A stretch of DNA of 64,000 nucleotides. Source: Noviherbaspirillum sp. L7-7A (GTDB lineage Bacteria; Pseudomonadota; Gammaproteobacteria; Burkholderiales; Burkholderiaceae_D). Positions 19,268 to 28,120 of this stretch are shown here, one piece after another (the stretch's first letter is position 1; each line of letters opens with the position of its first letter). The notes under the pieces are model-generated. The model was given only the letters and a program-made list of their open reading frames with translations. It was not told where the DNA came from and made no database searches. A program made the position numbers and the translations under genes. The stretch covers positions 3,596,001 through 3,660,000 of the forward strand of contig NZ_JAHQRJ010000001.1 in the NCBI RefSeq assembly GCF_019052805.1, in the 5' to 3' direction.

Positions 19268-20193
19268 GGCTGTGGTTGTTGGCCGTCGGCCGGTTCGCCT
19301 GCCGCGACAGGCAGCGGGGACGGGGCATCATACACGCCGGCAGCGCCAGGCGGGCGGGTCTTGAAGCGCTTGTGCGCCCAAAAATATTCCTCGGGTGCCT
19401 CGCGCACCCGGTCCTCGATGAAGGCATTCATGCGGCGCGTGGCGGCGGCCAGGTCCTCGCCCGGATAGTCTTCCCAGGCCGGGTAGAAACGCACCCGCCA
19501 GCCGCGGTAGCCGGGCAGGTAGGTCGCCACCACCGGGATGACCCTGGCGCCGGTGGCGGCGGCGATGCGGGCCGGCGCGGTGAGGGTGGCGGCCGGCATG
19601 TCGAAGAAGGGCACGAACAGCGCGTCGCGCTCGCCGAAGTCCATGTCGGGCAGCATGAAGTAGGGAATGCGCCGCTTCATCGCGCGCAGGATGGGCTTGA
19701 TGCCATCCTCGCGGGAAAACAGCTCGGCCGGATGGAAGCGGTTGCGGCCGCGGCGCAGCGCGGCGTCGAACACCGGGTCGCGCTGCTGGGTATACATCGA
19801 GCAGCCCGAGATATCCAGCGCCACCGCCACGCCGGCCACGTCCAGGCAGACGAAATGCGGACACAGCAGGATCACCGGGCCGGCGGCAATGTCGTCCAGC
19901 GGCAGGCCGGGCTCGACCCGTATCAGCCGGCGCAGCCGCGCCTGGCTGCCCCACCACAGCACGCCGCGTTCCAGCACGCTGCGGGCATAGTCCTGGAAAT
20001 GGCGGCGCGCCAGGCGCAGCCGGGCCTCGTCATCCAGCTCGGGCAGGCACAGCCGCAGATTGGTCAGCGTGATGCGGCGACGGTCGCCCATTACCATGAA
20101 CAGCACGCTGCCCACCATCTCGCCGAAGCGGCCCAGCGCCGGCAGCGGCAGCCAGTGCAGCAGCCACATCAATCCAAGCAGCAGCCTCATCAT
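19264..20193 (-). CDS. Lysophospholipid/lipid A acyltransferase (LpxL/HtrB family), second copy
   Basis: 309 residues. An N-terminal membrane anchor ([18 protein letters not shown]) is followed by the acyltransferase domain with the H-x4-D catalytic motif (CPHFVCLD, near residue 108) and KRFKTRPPG near the end. It would add a secondary acyl chain to lipid A or a related lipid at the inner membrane. ATG 20193 overlaps the stop of the preceding acyltransferase (ATGATGA). The C-terminal 25 residues are Pro/Ala/Gln-rich and non-conserved. Which of the two genes is LpxL-like and which LpxM-like cannot be told by eye. Confidence 0.9.
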   Translation of the reverse strand: MMRLLLGLMWLLHWLPLPALGRFGEMVGSVLFMVMGDRRRITLTNLRLCLPELDDEARLRLARRHFQDYARSVLERGVLWWGSQARLRRLIRVEPGLPLDDIAAGPVILLCPHFVCLDVAGVAVALDISGCSMYTQQRDPVFDAALRRGRNRFHPAELFSREDGIKPILRAMKRRIPYFMLPDMDFGERDALFVPFFDMPAATLTAPARIAAATGARVIPVVATYLPGYRGWRVRFYPAWEDYPGEDLAAATRRMNAFIEDRVREAPEEYFWAHKRFKTRPPGAAGVYDAPSPLPVAAGEPADGQQPQP

Positions 20194-21044
20194 GCGCCAG
20201 CCGCCGCCGGGGTTGGCGCCGCCACGCCGGGCGGCGTCTTGTAGCGGTTGTAGCTCCAGAAGTACTGGTCGGGACAGAGCGCGATCAGCTTTTCCATCGC
20301 GGCATTGATGCTGCGCGCCTGTTCCTCCGGCGTGCCCGCCAGGTCTTCGTCGAAGCGCACGAAGCGCAGTTCGAAGCCGCGGCCATGGTCCAGCCGCTCG
20401 GCATAGGCCAGGATGATGGGCGCGCCGCTCATCTGGCGCAGCTTGGCCGGCAGCGTCATGGTGTAGGCCGGCTTGCCGTAGAAGCCGGCCCAGGCGCCTT
20501 CGCCCTGCTGCGGGACCTGGTCGGGCAGCAGGCCGATCGCCTGGCCGCCCTTCAGCGCCTTCATCAGCATGCGCACGCCCGAGAGATTGGCCGGCGCCAG
20601 CCGCATGGACGGCCGCGCGCGGGCCTGCTCCAGCAGGGGTTTCAGGGCCGCCTTGCGCGGCGGCCGGTACAGCACCGTCAGCGGTATGTGCTCCGACACC
20701 GCCTGCGCCAGGATCTCGAAGCAGCCCAGGTGCGGCGTCAGGAAGATCAGGCCGCGCCCTTCGGCCAGCGCCGCGCGCGGCAGCGCCAGGCTCTCGATAT
20801 GGGCGACCGGCAGCACCCGGCGCGCCGGCGCCAGCCAGACGAAAGGCAGCTCCATCACGCTCTTGCCCGCCGCGGCAATGGCGCGCCGGCGCAGGTGGCC
20901 GTAGCCGGCGCGCGCCAGATTGTCGTTGAGGCGGCGGCGGTAGGAAGGCGAGGCGGCATACACCATCCAGCCCAGCGCCGCGCCCGACAGATGCAGCAGC
21001 GGCAGGGGCAGGTGCGACAGCAGACGAAATAAGTTGACAAGCAT
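20190..21044 (-). CDS. Lysophospholipid/lipid A acyltransferase (LpxL/HtrB family), first copy
   Basis: 284 residues, paralogous to the gene behind it. Membrane anchor at the N-terminus (FRLLSHLPLPLLHLSGAALG), the H-x4-E motif LTPHLGCFE near residue 110, the LPDQVPQQGEG substrate-site motif, and YFWSYNRYKTPPG near the end. Start ATG 21044 (MLVNLFRLL) is the family-like start; a frame extending to a TTG at 21080 lacks support. First gene of the minus-strand operon that continues through dapF, DUF484, xerC and the COG0523 gene; divergent from metK. Confidence 0.9.
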   Translation of the reverse strand: MLVNLFRLLSHLPLPLLHLSGAALGWMVYAASPSYRRRLNDNLARAGYGHLRRRAIAAAGKSVMELPFVWLAPARRVLPVAHIESLALPRAALAEGRGLIFLTPHLGCFEILAQAVSEHIPLTVLYRPPRKAALKPLLEQARARPSMRLAPANLSGVRMLMKALKGGQAIGLLPDQVPQQGEGAWAGFYGKPAYTMTLPAKLRQMSGAPIILAYAERLDHGRGFELRFVRFDEDLAGTPEEQARSINAAMEKLIALCPDQYFWSYNRYKTPPGVAAPTPAAAGA

Positions 21045-21063
21045 TAAAGAAGGCGTCAGGTTT

Positions 21064-21092
21064 TTGCGCGAATTTTTCAAGACGCGTAAAAT
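21064..21092 (+). promoter_or_regulatory. Sigma-70 promoter of metK
   Basis: TTGCGC (21064-21069), 17 bases, TAAAAT (21087-21092). Transcription would start near 21099, giving a leader of about 117 bases before the metK start. Confidence 0.65.
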
Positions 21093-21098
21093 AGCACG

Positions 21099-21215
21099 AA
21101 GTTTTATCCGCCGAGTTAACAGACAACTTGCGAGGCGGCCTACAAATCTCGCTAAAGCGTCGCAGGCTCATCGATAGGCCGCGACTTTACGACTATCACC
21201 ATTCAAGGAGCCTGC
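21099..21215 (+). promoter_or_regulatory. Structured metK leader, candidate riboswitch of unassigned class
   Basis: Four perfect or near-perfect helices can be read: GCGAG/CTCGC (21130-21134 with 21148-21152); its loop GCGGCCTA (21135-21142) with TAGGCCGC (21175-21182), a pseudoknot; GTCGC-A-GGC with GCC-GCGAC (21159-21167 with 21178-21185); and GCAGGCTC (21162-21169) with GAGCCTGC (21208-21215), which contains part of the Shine-Dalgarno and abuts the ATG. The last masks the ribosome site and excludes the third. This is the layout of a translational switch. I do not match it to a known SAM riboswitch sequence. Confidence 0.5.
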
Positions 21216-22370
21216 ATGGCACACGAATACCTCTTCACTTCCGAATCCGTCTCCGAAGGCCATCCCGACAAGGTGGCCGACCAGATTTCCGACGCCATCC
21301 TCGACGCCATCTTCGAGCAGGACCCGAAGGCCCGCGTGGCCGCCGAAACCCTGTGCAACACCGGCCTGGTTGTGCTGGCCGGCGAAATCACTACCCATGC
21401 CAACGTCGACTACATCGGCGTGGCGCGCGACACCATCAAGCGCATCGGCTACGACAATGCCGACTACGGCATCGACTACAAGAGCTGCGCGGTGATGGTC
21501 TGTTACGACAAGCAGTCGCCCGACATCGCCCAGGGCGTGGACCGCGCCGCCGACCTCGACCAGGGCGCCGGCGACCAGGGCCTGATGTTCGGCTACGCCT
21601 GCAATGAAACCCCGGAACTGATGCCGGCCGCGATCCACTATGCCCACCGCATCGTCGAGCGCCAGTCGCAGCTGCGTAAGGACGGCCGCCTGCCATGGCT
21701 GCGCCCGGACGCCAAGTCGCAGGTCACGCTGAAGTACGTGGATGGCCGCCCGGTCGGCATCGACACCATCGTGCTGTCGACCCAGCATGCGCCCGAGATG
21801 GAGCATAAGCAGATCGAGGAAGCGGTGATCGAGATGATCATCAAGCCGGTGGTGCCGGCGGAATGGCTCAACGGCACCCGCTACCTGGTCAACCCGACCG
21901 GCCGCTTCGTCATCGGCGGCCCGCAGGGCGACTGCGGTCTGACCGGCCGCAAGATCATCGTCGACACCTACGGCGGCGCAGCGCCCCACGGCGGCGGCGC
22001 CTTCTCCGGCAAGGACCCGTCCAAGGTCGACCGCTCGGCTGCCTATGCCGGCCGCTACGTGGCCAAGAACATCGTCGCCGCGGGCCTGGCCGAGCGCTGC
22101 CAGATCCAGATCTCCTACGCCATCGGCGTGGCAAGGCCGACCTCGGTGATGGTCACCACCTTCGGCACCGGCAAGATCAGCGATGAAAAAATCGCCGACC
22201 TGGTGCGCGAGCATTTCGACCTGCGCCCGCGCGGCATCGTGCAGATGCTGGACCTGCTGCGCCCGATCTACAGCAAGACCGCCGCCTACGGCCATTTCGG
22301 CCGCGAGGAACCGGAGTTTTCCTGGGAGCGCACCGACAAGGCGGAAGCCTTGCGCGCCAACGCCGGTTAA
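21216..22370 (+). CDS. metK: S-adenosylmethionine synthetase
   Basis: 384 residues, full length. Makes SAM from methionine and ATP. Motifs: [17 protein letters not shown] (residues about 13-29), the [15 protein letters not shown] loop, [19 protein letters not shown] (phosphate and K+/Mg2+ site). AAGGAG sits six bases before the ATG, but its 3' half lies in the anti-SD helix described for the leader. A peptidase gene starts two bases after the stop. It begins the methyl-cycle cluster completed by ahcY and metF downstream. Confidence 0.98.
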   Translation: MAHEYLFTSESVSEGHPDKVADQISDAILDAIFEQDPKARVAAETLCNTGLVVLAGEITTHANVDYIGVARDTIKRIGYDNADYGIDYKSCAVMVCYDKQSPDIAQGVDRAADLDQGAGDQGLMFGYACNETPELMPAAIHYAHRIVERQSQLRKDGRLPWLRPDAKSQVTLKYVDGRPVGIDTIVLSTQHAPEMEHKQIEEAVIEMIIKPVVPAEWLNGTRYLVNPTGRFVIGGPQGDCGLTGRKIIVDTYGGAAPHGGGAFSGKDPSKVDRSAAYAGRYVAKNIVAAGLAERCQIQISYAIGVARPTSVMVTTFGTGKISDEKIADLVREHFDLRPRGIVQMLDLLRPIYSKTAAYGHFGREEPEFSWERTDKAEALRANAG

Positions 22371-22372
22371 GC

Positions 22373-23236
22373 GTGCGCGCCGCTGCCGCGCTGTTCCTTG
22401 CAGGTTGGTTCGGTGCCGCAGCAACGGCGGCACAGGCAGCGCCGCCGCCAGCGCCATCTGCGCATTGCGCACAACTGAGCCAGGTGTTGCCTGGCATTAA
22501 GGCGGCAGATTGCCAGGCACAGCAGCTCGTTCCCGGCAGTGGCCGCTCGGTCAGGGGCCTGCCGCTGCTGGTGCGGCGGGTGCCGGCATCCGCCGGCGAC
22601 AAGGTCAGGCCGCCCCGGATCCTGCTCCTGGGCGGCATCCACGGCGACGAGCCGACCTCGTCGGCCATCATCCTGCGCTGGATGCGCCATCTCGGCACGC
22701 CGGCGGCGCGCCAGTTCAGCTGGAGCATTGCGCCGCTGGTGAACCCGGACGGCATGCTGACCAAAAAACAGACCCGCACCAACGCCCGCGGCGTCGACCT
22801 CAACCGCAATTTCCCCACCCATGAATGGCAGCGCGAAACCGAGCGCTACTGGGTCAAGACCACCGGCCGCGACCCGCGCCGCTTCCCCGGCAAGACCCCG
22901 CTGTCCGAGCCCGAGAGCCGCTGGCTGGACGAGGAAATCCGCCGCTTCCAGCCCGACCTGATCGTCTCGGTGCACGCCCCCTTCGGCCTGCTCGACTTCG
23001 ACGGCCCCGCCGCATCCCCGCCCACCCGCTTCGGCCGCCTGCGCTACGACCCGATCGGCGTATATCCAGGATCGCTTGGCAATTACGGCGGAGCACAGCG
23101 CAAGGTGCCCGTCGTGACGATCGAGCTGCCGCATGCGCAGCAGATGCCGAACGACGCCGAGGTGGAGAAGATCTGGCGCGACATGCTGGCCTGGGCGGGA
23201 AGGAACGTGATCAGCGGGAAGCTGGCGGCGAATTGA
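22373..23236 (+). CDS. Secreted M14-type zinc peptidase (MpaA-like)
   Basis: 287 residues. Signal peptide (AAALFLAGWFGAAATAAQAA) then a metallocarboxypeptidase fold: zinc ligands His and Glu in LLGGIHGDEP (near residue 88), third His in VSVHAPFG, NPDGMLTKKQTRTNARGVDLN with the substrate Arg, LNRNFP, and the catalytic Glu in VVTIELPHA. Related enzymes trim murein peptides; here export suggests a periplasmic role. GTG start two bases after the metK stop, no separate ribosome site, so probably coupled to metK. Confidence 0.85.
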   Translation: MRAAAALFLAGWFGAAATAAQAAPPPAPSAHCAQLSQVLPGIKAADCQAQQLVPGSGRSVRGLPLLVRRVPASAGDKVRPPRILLLGGIHGDEPTSSAIILRWMRHLGTPAARQFSWSIAPLVNPDGMLTKKQTRTNARGVDLNRNFPTHEWQRETERYWVKTTGRDPRRFPGKTPLSEPESRWLDEEIRRFQPDLIVSVHAPFGLLDFDGPAASPPTRFGRLRYDPIGVYPGSLGNYGGAQRKVPVVTIELPHAQQMPNDAEVEKIWRDMLAWAGRNVISGKLAAN

Positions 23237-23296
23237 AGGCAACCTTCTGCTGGGTTTCAATTACACATGGATTGTGAGTTCTTGAGGGGATCAACC

Positions 23297-23950
23297 ATGA
23301 ATGCCTTTGTCACAAGCATCAGTAATTTTTTTTCGCGGACCGTGGCGGACACCAAGTTCGAATTAAATGATCTCAAACCGGCAGCAGCGGGAAAGACCGC
23401 AATGCCGCCTGTAGCGCAACGTGCGCAGCAAACCAGATCAGTCGGTTTCTTAATCCGCTCGTTATTTCAACGCAAATGTGGTTCATCCGCGCAGCCACAA
23501 GTGTGCAGATCCTCCAGGACGGCGTCCAATACAGCAAGCAAGTCGAGCGCTTCCCGATCCAGTGGCCTGACGTCACCAGCTGCGAAGAAATCCAGCTTCG
23601 CTACCAGCTCACCCAGGGTGTTGTCCAGTGCGTTGAACAAGGCATTGGACGCCAGCACAAGCCAAAATTCGAAAGAAGTCATCAGGGCCTTGCAGACCTT
23701 GCATCAACTGGACAACGCCTCTCCTGGCGAGTTGGACAAGCTCCTGCGTTCAAAGCTGACAGAAGCGAGTCTTACTAAAGGCAGGCCAAACGCGCTAACA
23801 GCCGGTTTATTCATTGCCAATCTCGTGGAAAGTAGTCCCTCCAAAAATTGGAAGGAAAACGAGTCTACGGATAGCGCGATGTTGCAATACCATGCCGATT
23901 TGGTGAGGCGCTTTGAGGACCAGTTCGGAAAGATCTTCCCGCATCGTTAA
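23297..23950 (+). CDS. Hypothetical Ser-rich protein, foreign-looking
   Basis: 217 residues, family not recognised. The first 35 residues are amphipathic (FVTSISNFFSRTVAD), residues about 65-100 are a Ser/Thr/Arg/Lys-rich low-complexity linker, and the last 115 are helical (KEVIRALQTLHQLDN... HADLVRRFEDQFGKIF). No signal peptide or membrane span. ATG 23297 has GAGGGG about seven bases upstream; an earlier in-frame ATG at 23267 has none. Base composition is lower in GC than its neighbours, and it splits the metK-ahcY-metF cluster, both signs of later arrival. A secreted effector-like layout is possible but unsupported: I saw no type III promoter box or secretion genes. Bases 23951-24119 hold nothing I recognise. 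Confidence 0.55.
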   Translation: MNAFVTSISNFFSRTVADTKFELNDLKPAAAGKTAMPPVAQRAQQTRSVGFLIRSLFQRKCGSSAQPQVCRSSRTASNTASKSSASRSSGLTSPAAKKSSFATSSPRVLSSALNKALDASTSQNSKEVIRALQTLHQLDNASPGELDKLLRSKLTEASLTKGRPNALTAGLFIANLVESSPSKNWKENESTDSAMLQYHADLVRRFEDQFGKIFPHR

Positions 23951-24119
23951 CGGGAGGAGCGCTGGCGCCTGTGCTTCACGCTTGCAAACTTGAGTTCTCG
24001 CGAATGCACTCGGGACGTTGGAATTCGTCAGCGGCTTTCCACGCATGTTACGAGGACTCGCATCAGCTTCTGACGCCACAAAAGCCACGAAGGCCACGAA
24101 GATCTGCATCTGTCCACCG

Positions 24120-24148
24120 CTGACATCCTCCGCCTTTTCCGTTAAAAT
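24120..24148 (+). promoter_or_regulatory. Sigma-70 promoter of ahcY
   Basis: CTGACA (24120-24125), 17 bases, TAAAAT (24143-24148). The predicted transcript starts near 24155, at the first stem of the SAH riboswitch. Confidence 0.7.
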
Positions 24149-24154
24149 CCCCGA

Positions 24155-24240
24155 TTCGTCAAGGAGCGTTGCGACAGAACCCTGCACCAGCCCGTTCTGC
24201 CAGGCTTGGCGAATCAACAATGCAACCGCGCTCACGTGAC
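24155..24240 (+). promoter_or_regulatory. S-adenosylhomocysteine (SAH) riboswitch
   Basis: Matches the SAH riboswitch class by both sequence and structure: outer stem TTCGTCAAG with CTTGGCGAA (24155-24163, 24205-24213), the conserved GGAGCGTTGCGAC (24163-24175), the AATGCAACCGCGCTCACGT stretch near the 3' end, and the pairings GAGCG/CGCTC (24164-24168 with 24229-24233) and TTGC/GCAA (24169-24172 with 24222-24225). This class switches on SAH hydrolase genes when SAH accumulates, and the next gene is exactly that enzyme. Confidence 0.92.
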
Positions 24241-24273
24241 TTTTTTCTCGATTTTCTACAGAAAGGAGGCGTG

Positions 24274-25728
24274 ATGAGCGCCCTGCCACAATCTTCCCAA
24301 GCCCAGGCTGTATCCCAGTCCAATTTCACCGACTACGTCGTTGCCGACCTGTCCCTGGCCGCATGGGGCCACAAGGAAATCCGCATCGCGGAAACCGAGA
24401 TGCCCGGCCTGATGGCCATTCGCGAGGAATACGCCGCTGCCCAGCCACTGAAAGGCGCACGGATCACCGGCTCGATCCACATGACCATCCAGACCGCCGT
24501 GCTGATCCAGACACTCGAAGCGCTGGGCGCCAAGGTCCGCTGGGCATCCTGCAATATCTACTCCACCCAGGACCACGCCGCCGCCGCGATCGCCGACGCC
24601 GGCACCCCGGTGTTCGCCTTCAAGGGCGAGTCGCTGGACGACTACTGGGAATTCACCCACCGCATCTTCGAATGGCCCGACACCGCCGAAGGCGCGCAGT
24701 ATTCCAACATGATCCTGGACGACGGCGGCGACGCCACGCTGCTGCTGCACCTCGGCACCCGCGCGGAAAAGGATGCGTCGGTGCTGGACAACCCGGGCTC
24801 GGAAGAAGAGGTCTGCCTGTTCAACTCCATCAGGAAGCGCCTGGCGTCCCAGCCCGGCTGGTACTCCACCCGCCTGGCCCAGATCAAGGGCGTGACCGAG
24901 GAAACCACCACCGGCGTGCACCGCCTGTACCAGATGCACCGCGACCTGAAGCTGGCTTTCCCGGCGATCAATGTCAATGACTCCGTCACCAAGTCGAAGT
25001 TCGACAACCTGTACGGCTGCCGCGAATCGCTGGTGGACGGCATCAAGCGCGCCACCGACGTGATGATCGCCGGCAAGGTAGCAGTAGTGGCCGGCTACGG
25101 CGACGTGGGCAAGGGCTCGGCGCAGGCGCTGCGCGCGCTGTCGGCCCAGGTTTGGGTGACTGAAGTCGACCCGATCTGCGCCCTGCAGGCCGCGATGGAA
25201 GGCTACCGCGTCGTCACCATGGACTATGCCGCCGAGTATGCCGACATCTTCGTCACAGCCACCGGCAACTACCATGTGATCACCCATGAGCACATGAAGA
25301 AGATGAAAGACCAGGCCATCGTCTGCAACATCGGCCACTTCGACAATGAAATCGAAGTCGCCGCGCTGCGCCAGTACACTTGGGAAAACATCAAGCCGCA
25401 GGTCGACCATGTAATCTTCCCGGACGGCAAGCGCATCATCCTGCTGGCGGAAGGTCGCCTGGTGAACCTGGGTTGCGGCACCGGCCATCCGTCCTACGTG
25501 ATGAGCTCGTCGTTTGCGAACCAGACCATTGCCCAGATCGAACTGTTCGTCAACACCGACAAGTATCCGGTGGGCGTCTATACCCTGCCCAAGCATCTGG
25601 ACGAGAAGGTGGCGCGCCTGCAGCTGAAGAAGCTCAATGCGCAGCTGACCGAACTGACCAAGGAACAGGCCGATTACATCGGCGTTTCCAAGGAAGGCCC
25701 GTTCAAGCCGGAACACTATCGCTACTAA
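24274..25728 (+). CDS. ahcY: S-adenosylhomocysteine hydrolase
   Basis: 484 residues. Splits SAH to adenosine and homocysteine, using bound NAD. The N-terminal domain has [21 protein letters not shown] and [17 protein letters not shown], the Rossmann motif is [17 protein letters not shown] (about 269-285), and the C-terminal KPEHYRY is invariant in the family. The start ATG 24274 is fixed by AAAGGAGG five bases upstream; a frame running back to 24169 would lie inside the riboswitch. An intrinsic terminator follows at 25742. Confidence 0.98.
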   Translation: MSALPQSSQAQAVSQSNFTDYVVADLSLAAWGHKEIRIAETEMPGLMAIREEYAAAQPLKGARITGSIHMTIQTAVLIQTLEALGAKVRWASCNIYSTQDHAAAAIADAGTPVFAFKGESLDDYWEFTHRIFEWPDTAEGAQYSNMILDDGGDATLLLHLGTRAEKDASVLDNPGSEEEVCLFNSIRKRLASQPGWYSTRLAQIKGVTEETTTGVHRLYQMHRDLKLAFPAINVNDSVTKSKFDNLYGCRESLVDGIKRATDVMIAGKVAVVAGYGDVGKGSAQALRALSAQVWVTEVDPICALQAAMEGYRVVTMDYAAEYADIFVTATGNYHVITHEHMKKMKDQAIVCNIGHFDNEIEVAALRQYTWENIKPQVDHVIFPDGKRIILLAEGRLVNLGCGTGHPSYVMSSSFANQTIAQIELFVNTDKYPVGVYTLPKHLDEKVARLQLKKLNAQLTELTKEQADYIGVSKEGPFKPEHYRY

Positions 25729-25741
25729 GCGTTGAACCCGA

Positions 25742-25765
25742 GGGCGGCGCAAGCCGCCCTTTTTT
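25742..25765 (+). terminator. Intrinsic terminator after ahcY
   Basis: GGGCGGC, loop GCAA, GCCGCCC, then six T. Lies 14 bases past the ahcY stop and 37 before the next gene, so the small membrane gene and metF depend on read-through or on a promoter here. Confidence 0.92.
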
Positions 25766-25801
25766 GTCTGTTCAAGCCGATTGACCCACCATGGAGTGAC
25801 C

Positions 25802-26143
25802 ATGCGCCTGCTGCTTGCCTGGCTGATCAACACCGTTTCCCTGTTCGCCGTGCCCTACCTGCTGCGCACGGTGTATGTGCAGGACATCGGCACCGCCCTG
25901 ATCGCCGCCTTGCTGCTGGGCCTGGTCAACACGCTGATCCGTCCCATCCTGGTGCTGCTGACGCTGCCCGTCACGTTGCTGACACTGGGCCTGTTCATCT
26001 TCATCATCAACGGGCTGATGTTCTGGGCGGTGGCCAACCTGGTCAGCGGCTTTGCCGTCGCCGGCTTCTGGTCCGCAGTGGGCGGCGCGCTGATCTACAG
26101 CGTGATTTCATGGGGCCTGTCGGCCTTACTGTTGAGAAAATAA
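25802..26143 (+). CDS. Phage-holin-4 (PF04020-like) family small membrane protein
   Basis: 113 residues with four hydrophobic segments: LLLAWLINTVSLFAVPYLL, TALIAALLLGLVN, the VLLTLPVTLLTLGLFIFIING stretch, and FWSAVGGALIYSVISWGL. Despite the family name, these are chromosomal proteins with no proven lysis role. The gene lies between ahcY and metF in many betaproteobacteria, as I recall it. Start ATG 25802 has GGAG eight bases upstream; its stop overlaps the metF start (TAATG). Confidence 0.88.
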   Translation: MRLLLAWLINTVSLFAVPYLLRTVYVQDIGTALIAALLLGLVNTLIRPILVLLTLPVTLLTLGLFIFIINGLMFWAVANLVSGFAVAGFWSAVGGALIYSVISWGLSALLLRK

Positions 26144-26991
26144 TGTCCGAGAACACTTACAGCATAGAGCTGTTCCCGCCCAAGACGCCGGAAGGCGCGC
26201 AAAAGCTGCGCGCCACCCGTGCCGAGCTGGCGCAACTGAAGCCACGCTACTTTTCCGTGACCTTCGGTGCCGGCGGTTCCACCCAGTCCGGCACCCGCGA
26301 CACCGTGCTGGAAATCGCCAGCGAAGGCCATGAAGCCGCACCGCACCTGTCCTGCATCGGCCGCAACCGCGACGAGCTGCGCGCGATGCTGGCCGAGTAC
26401 CAGGCCAACGGCATCAAACGCGTGGTGGCATTGCGTGGCGACCTGCCCAGCGGCTACGGCATGCTGGACGCCTCATCCGGCGAATTCGCCTATGCCAGCC
26501 AGCTGATCGAGTTCATCCGCAAGGAAACCGGCGACTGGTTTCATATCGAGACCGCTGCCTATCCGGAAGTGCATCCCCAGGCAAGATCGGCCCAGGACGA
26601 CCTGCGCTACTTCGCCGGCAAGATCCAGGCCGGTGCCGACAGCGCGATCACCCAATATTTCTATAACCCCGACGCCTATTTCCGCTTCGTCGAGGATGCC
26701 GCAAAGCTGGGCGTGACCGCGCCCATCGTGCCCGGCATCATGCCGATCATGAATTACACGCAGCTAATGCGCTTCTCCGACATGTGCGGCGCGGAGATTC
26801 CGCGCTGGATACGGCTGAAATTGGCGGGGTTTGGCGACGATACGGTGTCGCTGAAGGCGTTCGGGCTGGATGTGGTGACGCAACTGTGCGAAAAGCTGCT
26901 GGCGGGCGGGGCGCCGGGGTTGCATTTCTATACGCTGAATCAGGCGGGGGCGACTAGGGAGATTTGGGGGAGGTTGGGGTTGAGTGCATGA
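26143..26991 (+). CDS. metF: 5,10-methylenetetrahydrofolate reductase
   Basis: 282 residues. Reduces methylene-THF to methyl-THF with FAD, supplying methyl groups for methionine. Motifs: IELFPPKTPEGAQKL at the N-terminus with the catalytic Glu, FSVTFGAGGSTQ, VALRGDLP, ITQYFYNPDAYFRF and PGIMPIMNYTQL. The ATG overlaps the previous stop (TAATG), so translation is coupled. It completes the metK-ahcY-metF methyl-cycle cluster. From 26992 the sequence turns visibly more AT-rich. Confidence 0.97.
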   Translation: MSENTYSIELFPPKTPEGAQKLRATRAELAQLKPRYFSVTFGAGGSTQSGTRDTVLEIASEGHEAAPHLSCIGRNRDELRAMLAEYQANGIKRVVALRGDLPSGYGMLDASSGEFAYASQLIEFIRKETGDWFHIETAAYPEVHPQARSAQDDLRYFAGKIQAGADSAITQYFYNPDAYFRFVEDAAKLGVTAPIVPGIMPIMNYTQLMRFSDMCGAEIPRWIRLKLAGFGDDTVSLKAFGLDVVTQLCEKLLAGGAPGLHFYTLNQAGATREIWGRLGLSA

Positions 26992-27215
26992 GTGTCGAAC
27001 TACTGCTAACTCAGCAGTTTTCGGGCAACTACGCTGACCCGGGCAGTACCTGCCTATAGGGATAGTGAATGCAATAACGTCAGAGCGATTCAAACAAGGT
27101 ATGCCAAGATTAATGCAAGGCTCTTTGCTATTCGATAGAGGAAGATAGCACTTATGGCATCCAAGACATAAAGCGCGTAGTCCTTACGAACCTTTTTTTT
27201 GAGACTGGTGACTGA

Positions 27216-27242
27216 CCTCGCTGTAAGACCACATCAGCGAGG
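27216..27242 (+). promoter_or_regulatory. Hairpin covering the ribosome site of the orphan gene
   Basis: CCTCGCTG (27216-27223) and CAGCGAGG (27235-27242) are perfect complements with an 11-base loop. The 3' strand contains the Shine-Dalgarno AGGA of the gene at 27248, so folding would limit its translation. The gap 26992-27215 before it shows no gene. Confidence 0.55.
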
Positions 27243-27247
27243 AAATT

Positions 27248-28039
27248 ATGCTCTATGGGCTGCCACCGAATCTGTGCTGCTTTGTTGTGCCGGGATTAGG
27301 AAAGACCCCTAAGGCAGGGTTGAAAAATACAACAGGTGTGTCGGCACAAAAGGAACCCAAAGTTGGGCAGGAAAGCAAAGCAGGCGGATCAGTATTGACG
27401 GGATCAACGCAGCTCCCTTCTGCTGAGCCGCGACTCTGCACTCAGCCATGGTCGGCTATTTGTTCCAAGCTTTTGTTGGAATACGTGATTATTCCAATTG
27501 CAGCCCAAATCTGCCCAAAATTTCTGAAAAAACAGATTAATGATACGGTCCACTCTGCTATTGAAATAATCGATCAGTTGAAATATGGAGAGATGAAGAA
27601 CTCCTCTGGCCATTTAAAGGTGGCTTACCTCCATAATTTGATAGAAGACTTGAATCTTTACACTTCAGATCCCTTGAGAAAAGACACCACTGAGTCTTTT
27701 GTTAAAGAGTTTTTGAATAAAAAATTTGGTGCTGTGCCAAATGAAGAATTCGACGAAGAAAAATTAATAAGCAAAATCCAAGCTATAGACAATTTTAATA
27801 ATGAAATTATTAAAATGAAGGCCGCCGTGGAGTCCCAGGAAAACACAGAAGAAGGGTGGTTCTTTGAGTCCCTGTTTCAGCCTCTTAAGGAGCTGAAAAC
27901 AGAAGCCCAAAATTCTATATATTGCAACGACTCATTGAATCAACCAAAAGACTCTGGGCAGGAAAGAAAAGAACGTCAGAATCAAGCCACGTTTGCGCAG
28001 ATTTTCAGAGGTGAGGTACAGTATTGTGACGATGATTAA
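27248..28039 (+). CDS. Orphan AT-rich hypothetical protein
   Basis: 263 residues, not recognised. Residues 1-65 are Gly/Pro/Lys/Ser/Thr-rich and look disordered; about 70-95 is a hydrophobic helix (LLLEYVIIPIAAQICPKFL); 95-230 is helical and charged; the end is Gln/Lys/Glu-rich. Codon use (many AAA, AAT, TTT, ATT) differs sharply from the GC-rich neighbours, so it was probably acquired by transfer. AGGAAATT gives a good ribosome site at ATG 27248, but it lies in a hairpin. A disordered N-terminus plus a helical body is compatible with an exported toxin or effector, yet nothing proves it. Confidence 0.65.
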   Translation: MLYGLPPNLCCFVVPGLGKTPKAGLKNTTGVSAQKEPKVGQESKAGGSVLTGSTQLPSAEPRLCTQPWSAICSKLLLEYVIIPIAAQICPKFLKKQINDTVHSAIEIIDQLKYGEMKNSSGHLKVAYLHNLIEDLNLYTSDPLRKDTTESFVKEFLNKKFGAVPNEEFDEEKLISKIQAIDNFNNEIIKMKAAVESQENTEEGWFFESLFQPLKELKTEAQNSIYCNDSLNQPKDSGQERKERQNQATFAQIFRGEVQYCDDD

Positions 28040-28097
28040 AGAGCCAGTTATCCACTGCTTTCATAAATCGCCTAACTAACGGCAAATGAGGTCAATT

Positions 28098-28120
28098 CGG
28101 TGTGGCGCAAAGTCACACCG
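28098..28120 (+). other. Hairpin in the AT-rich gap after the orphan gene
   Basis: CGGTGTG (28098-28104) pairs with CACACCG (28114-28120). A run of five T comes 13 bases later, too far for a standard terminator. The rest of 28040-28317 is AT-rich and without a gene I can see. Confidence 0.4.

Noticed and set aside
27000-27247. Type III secretion promoter (TTCG-N16-TTCG or GGAACC-N15-CCAC) before the orphan genes
   Set aside because: Neither pattern was found upstream of the genes at 23297 or 27248.
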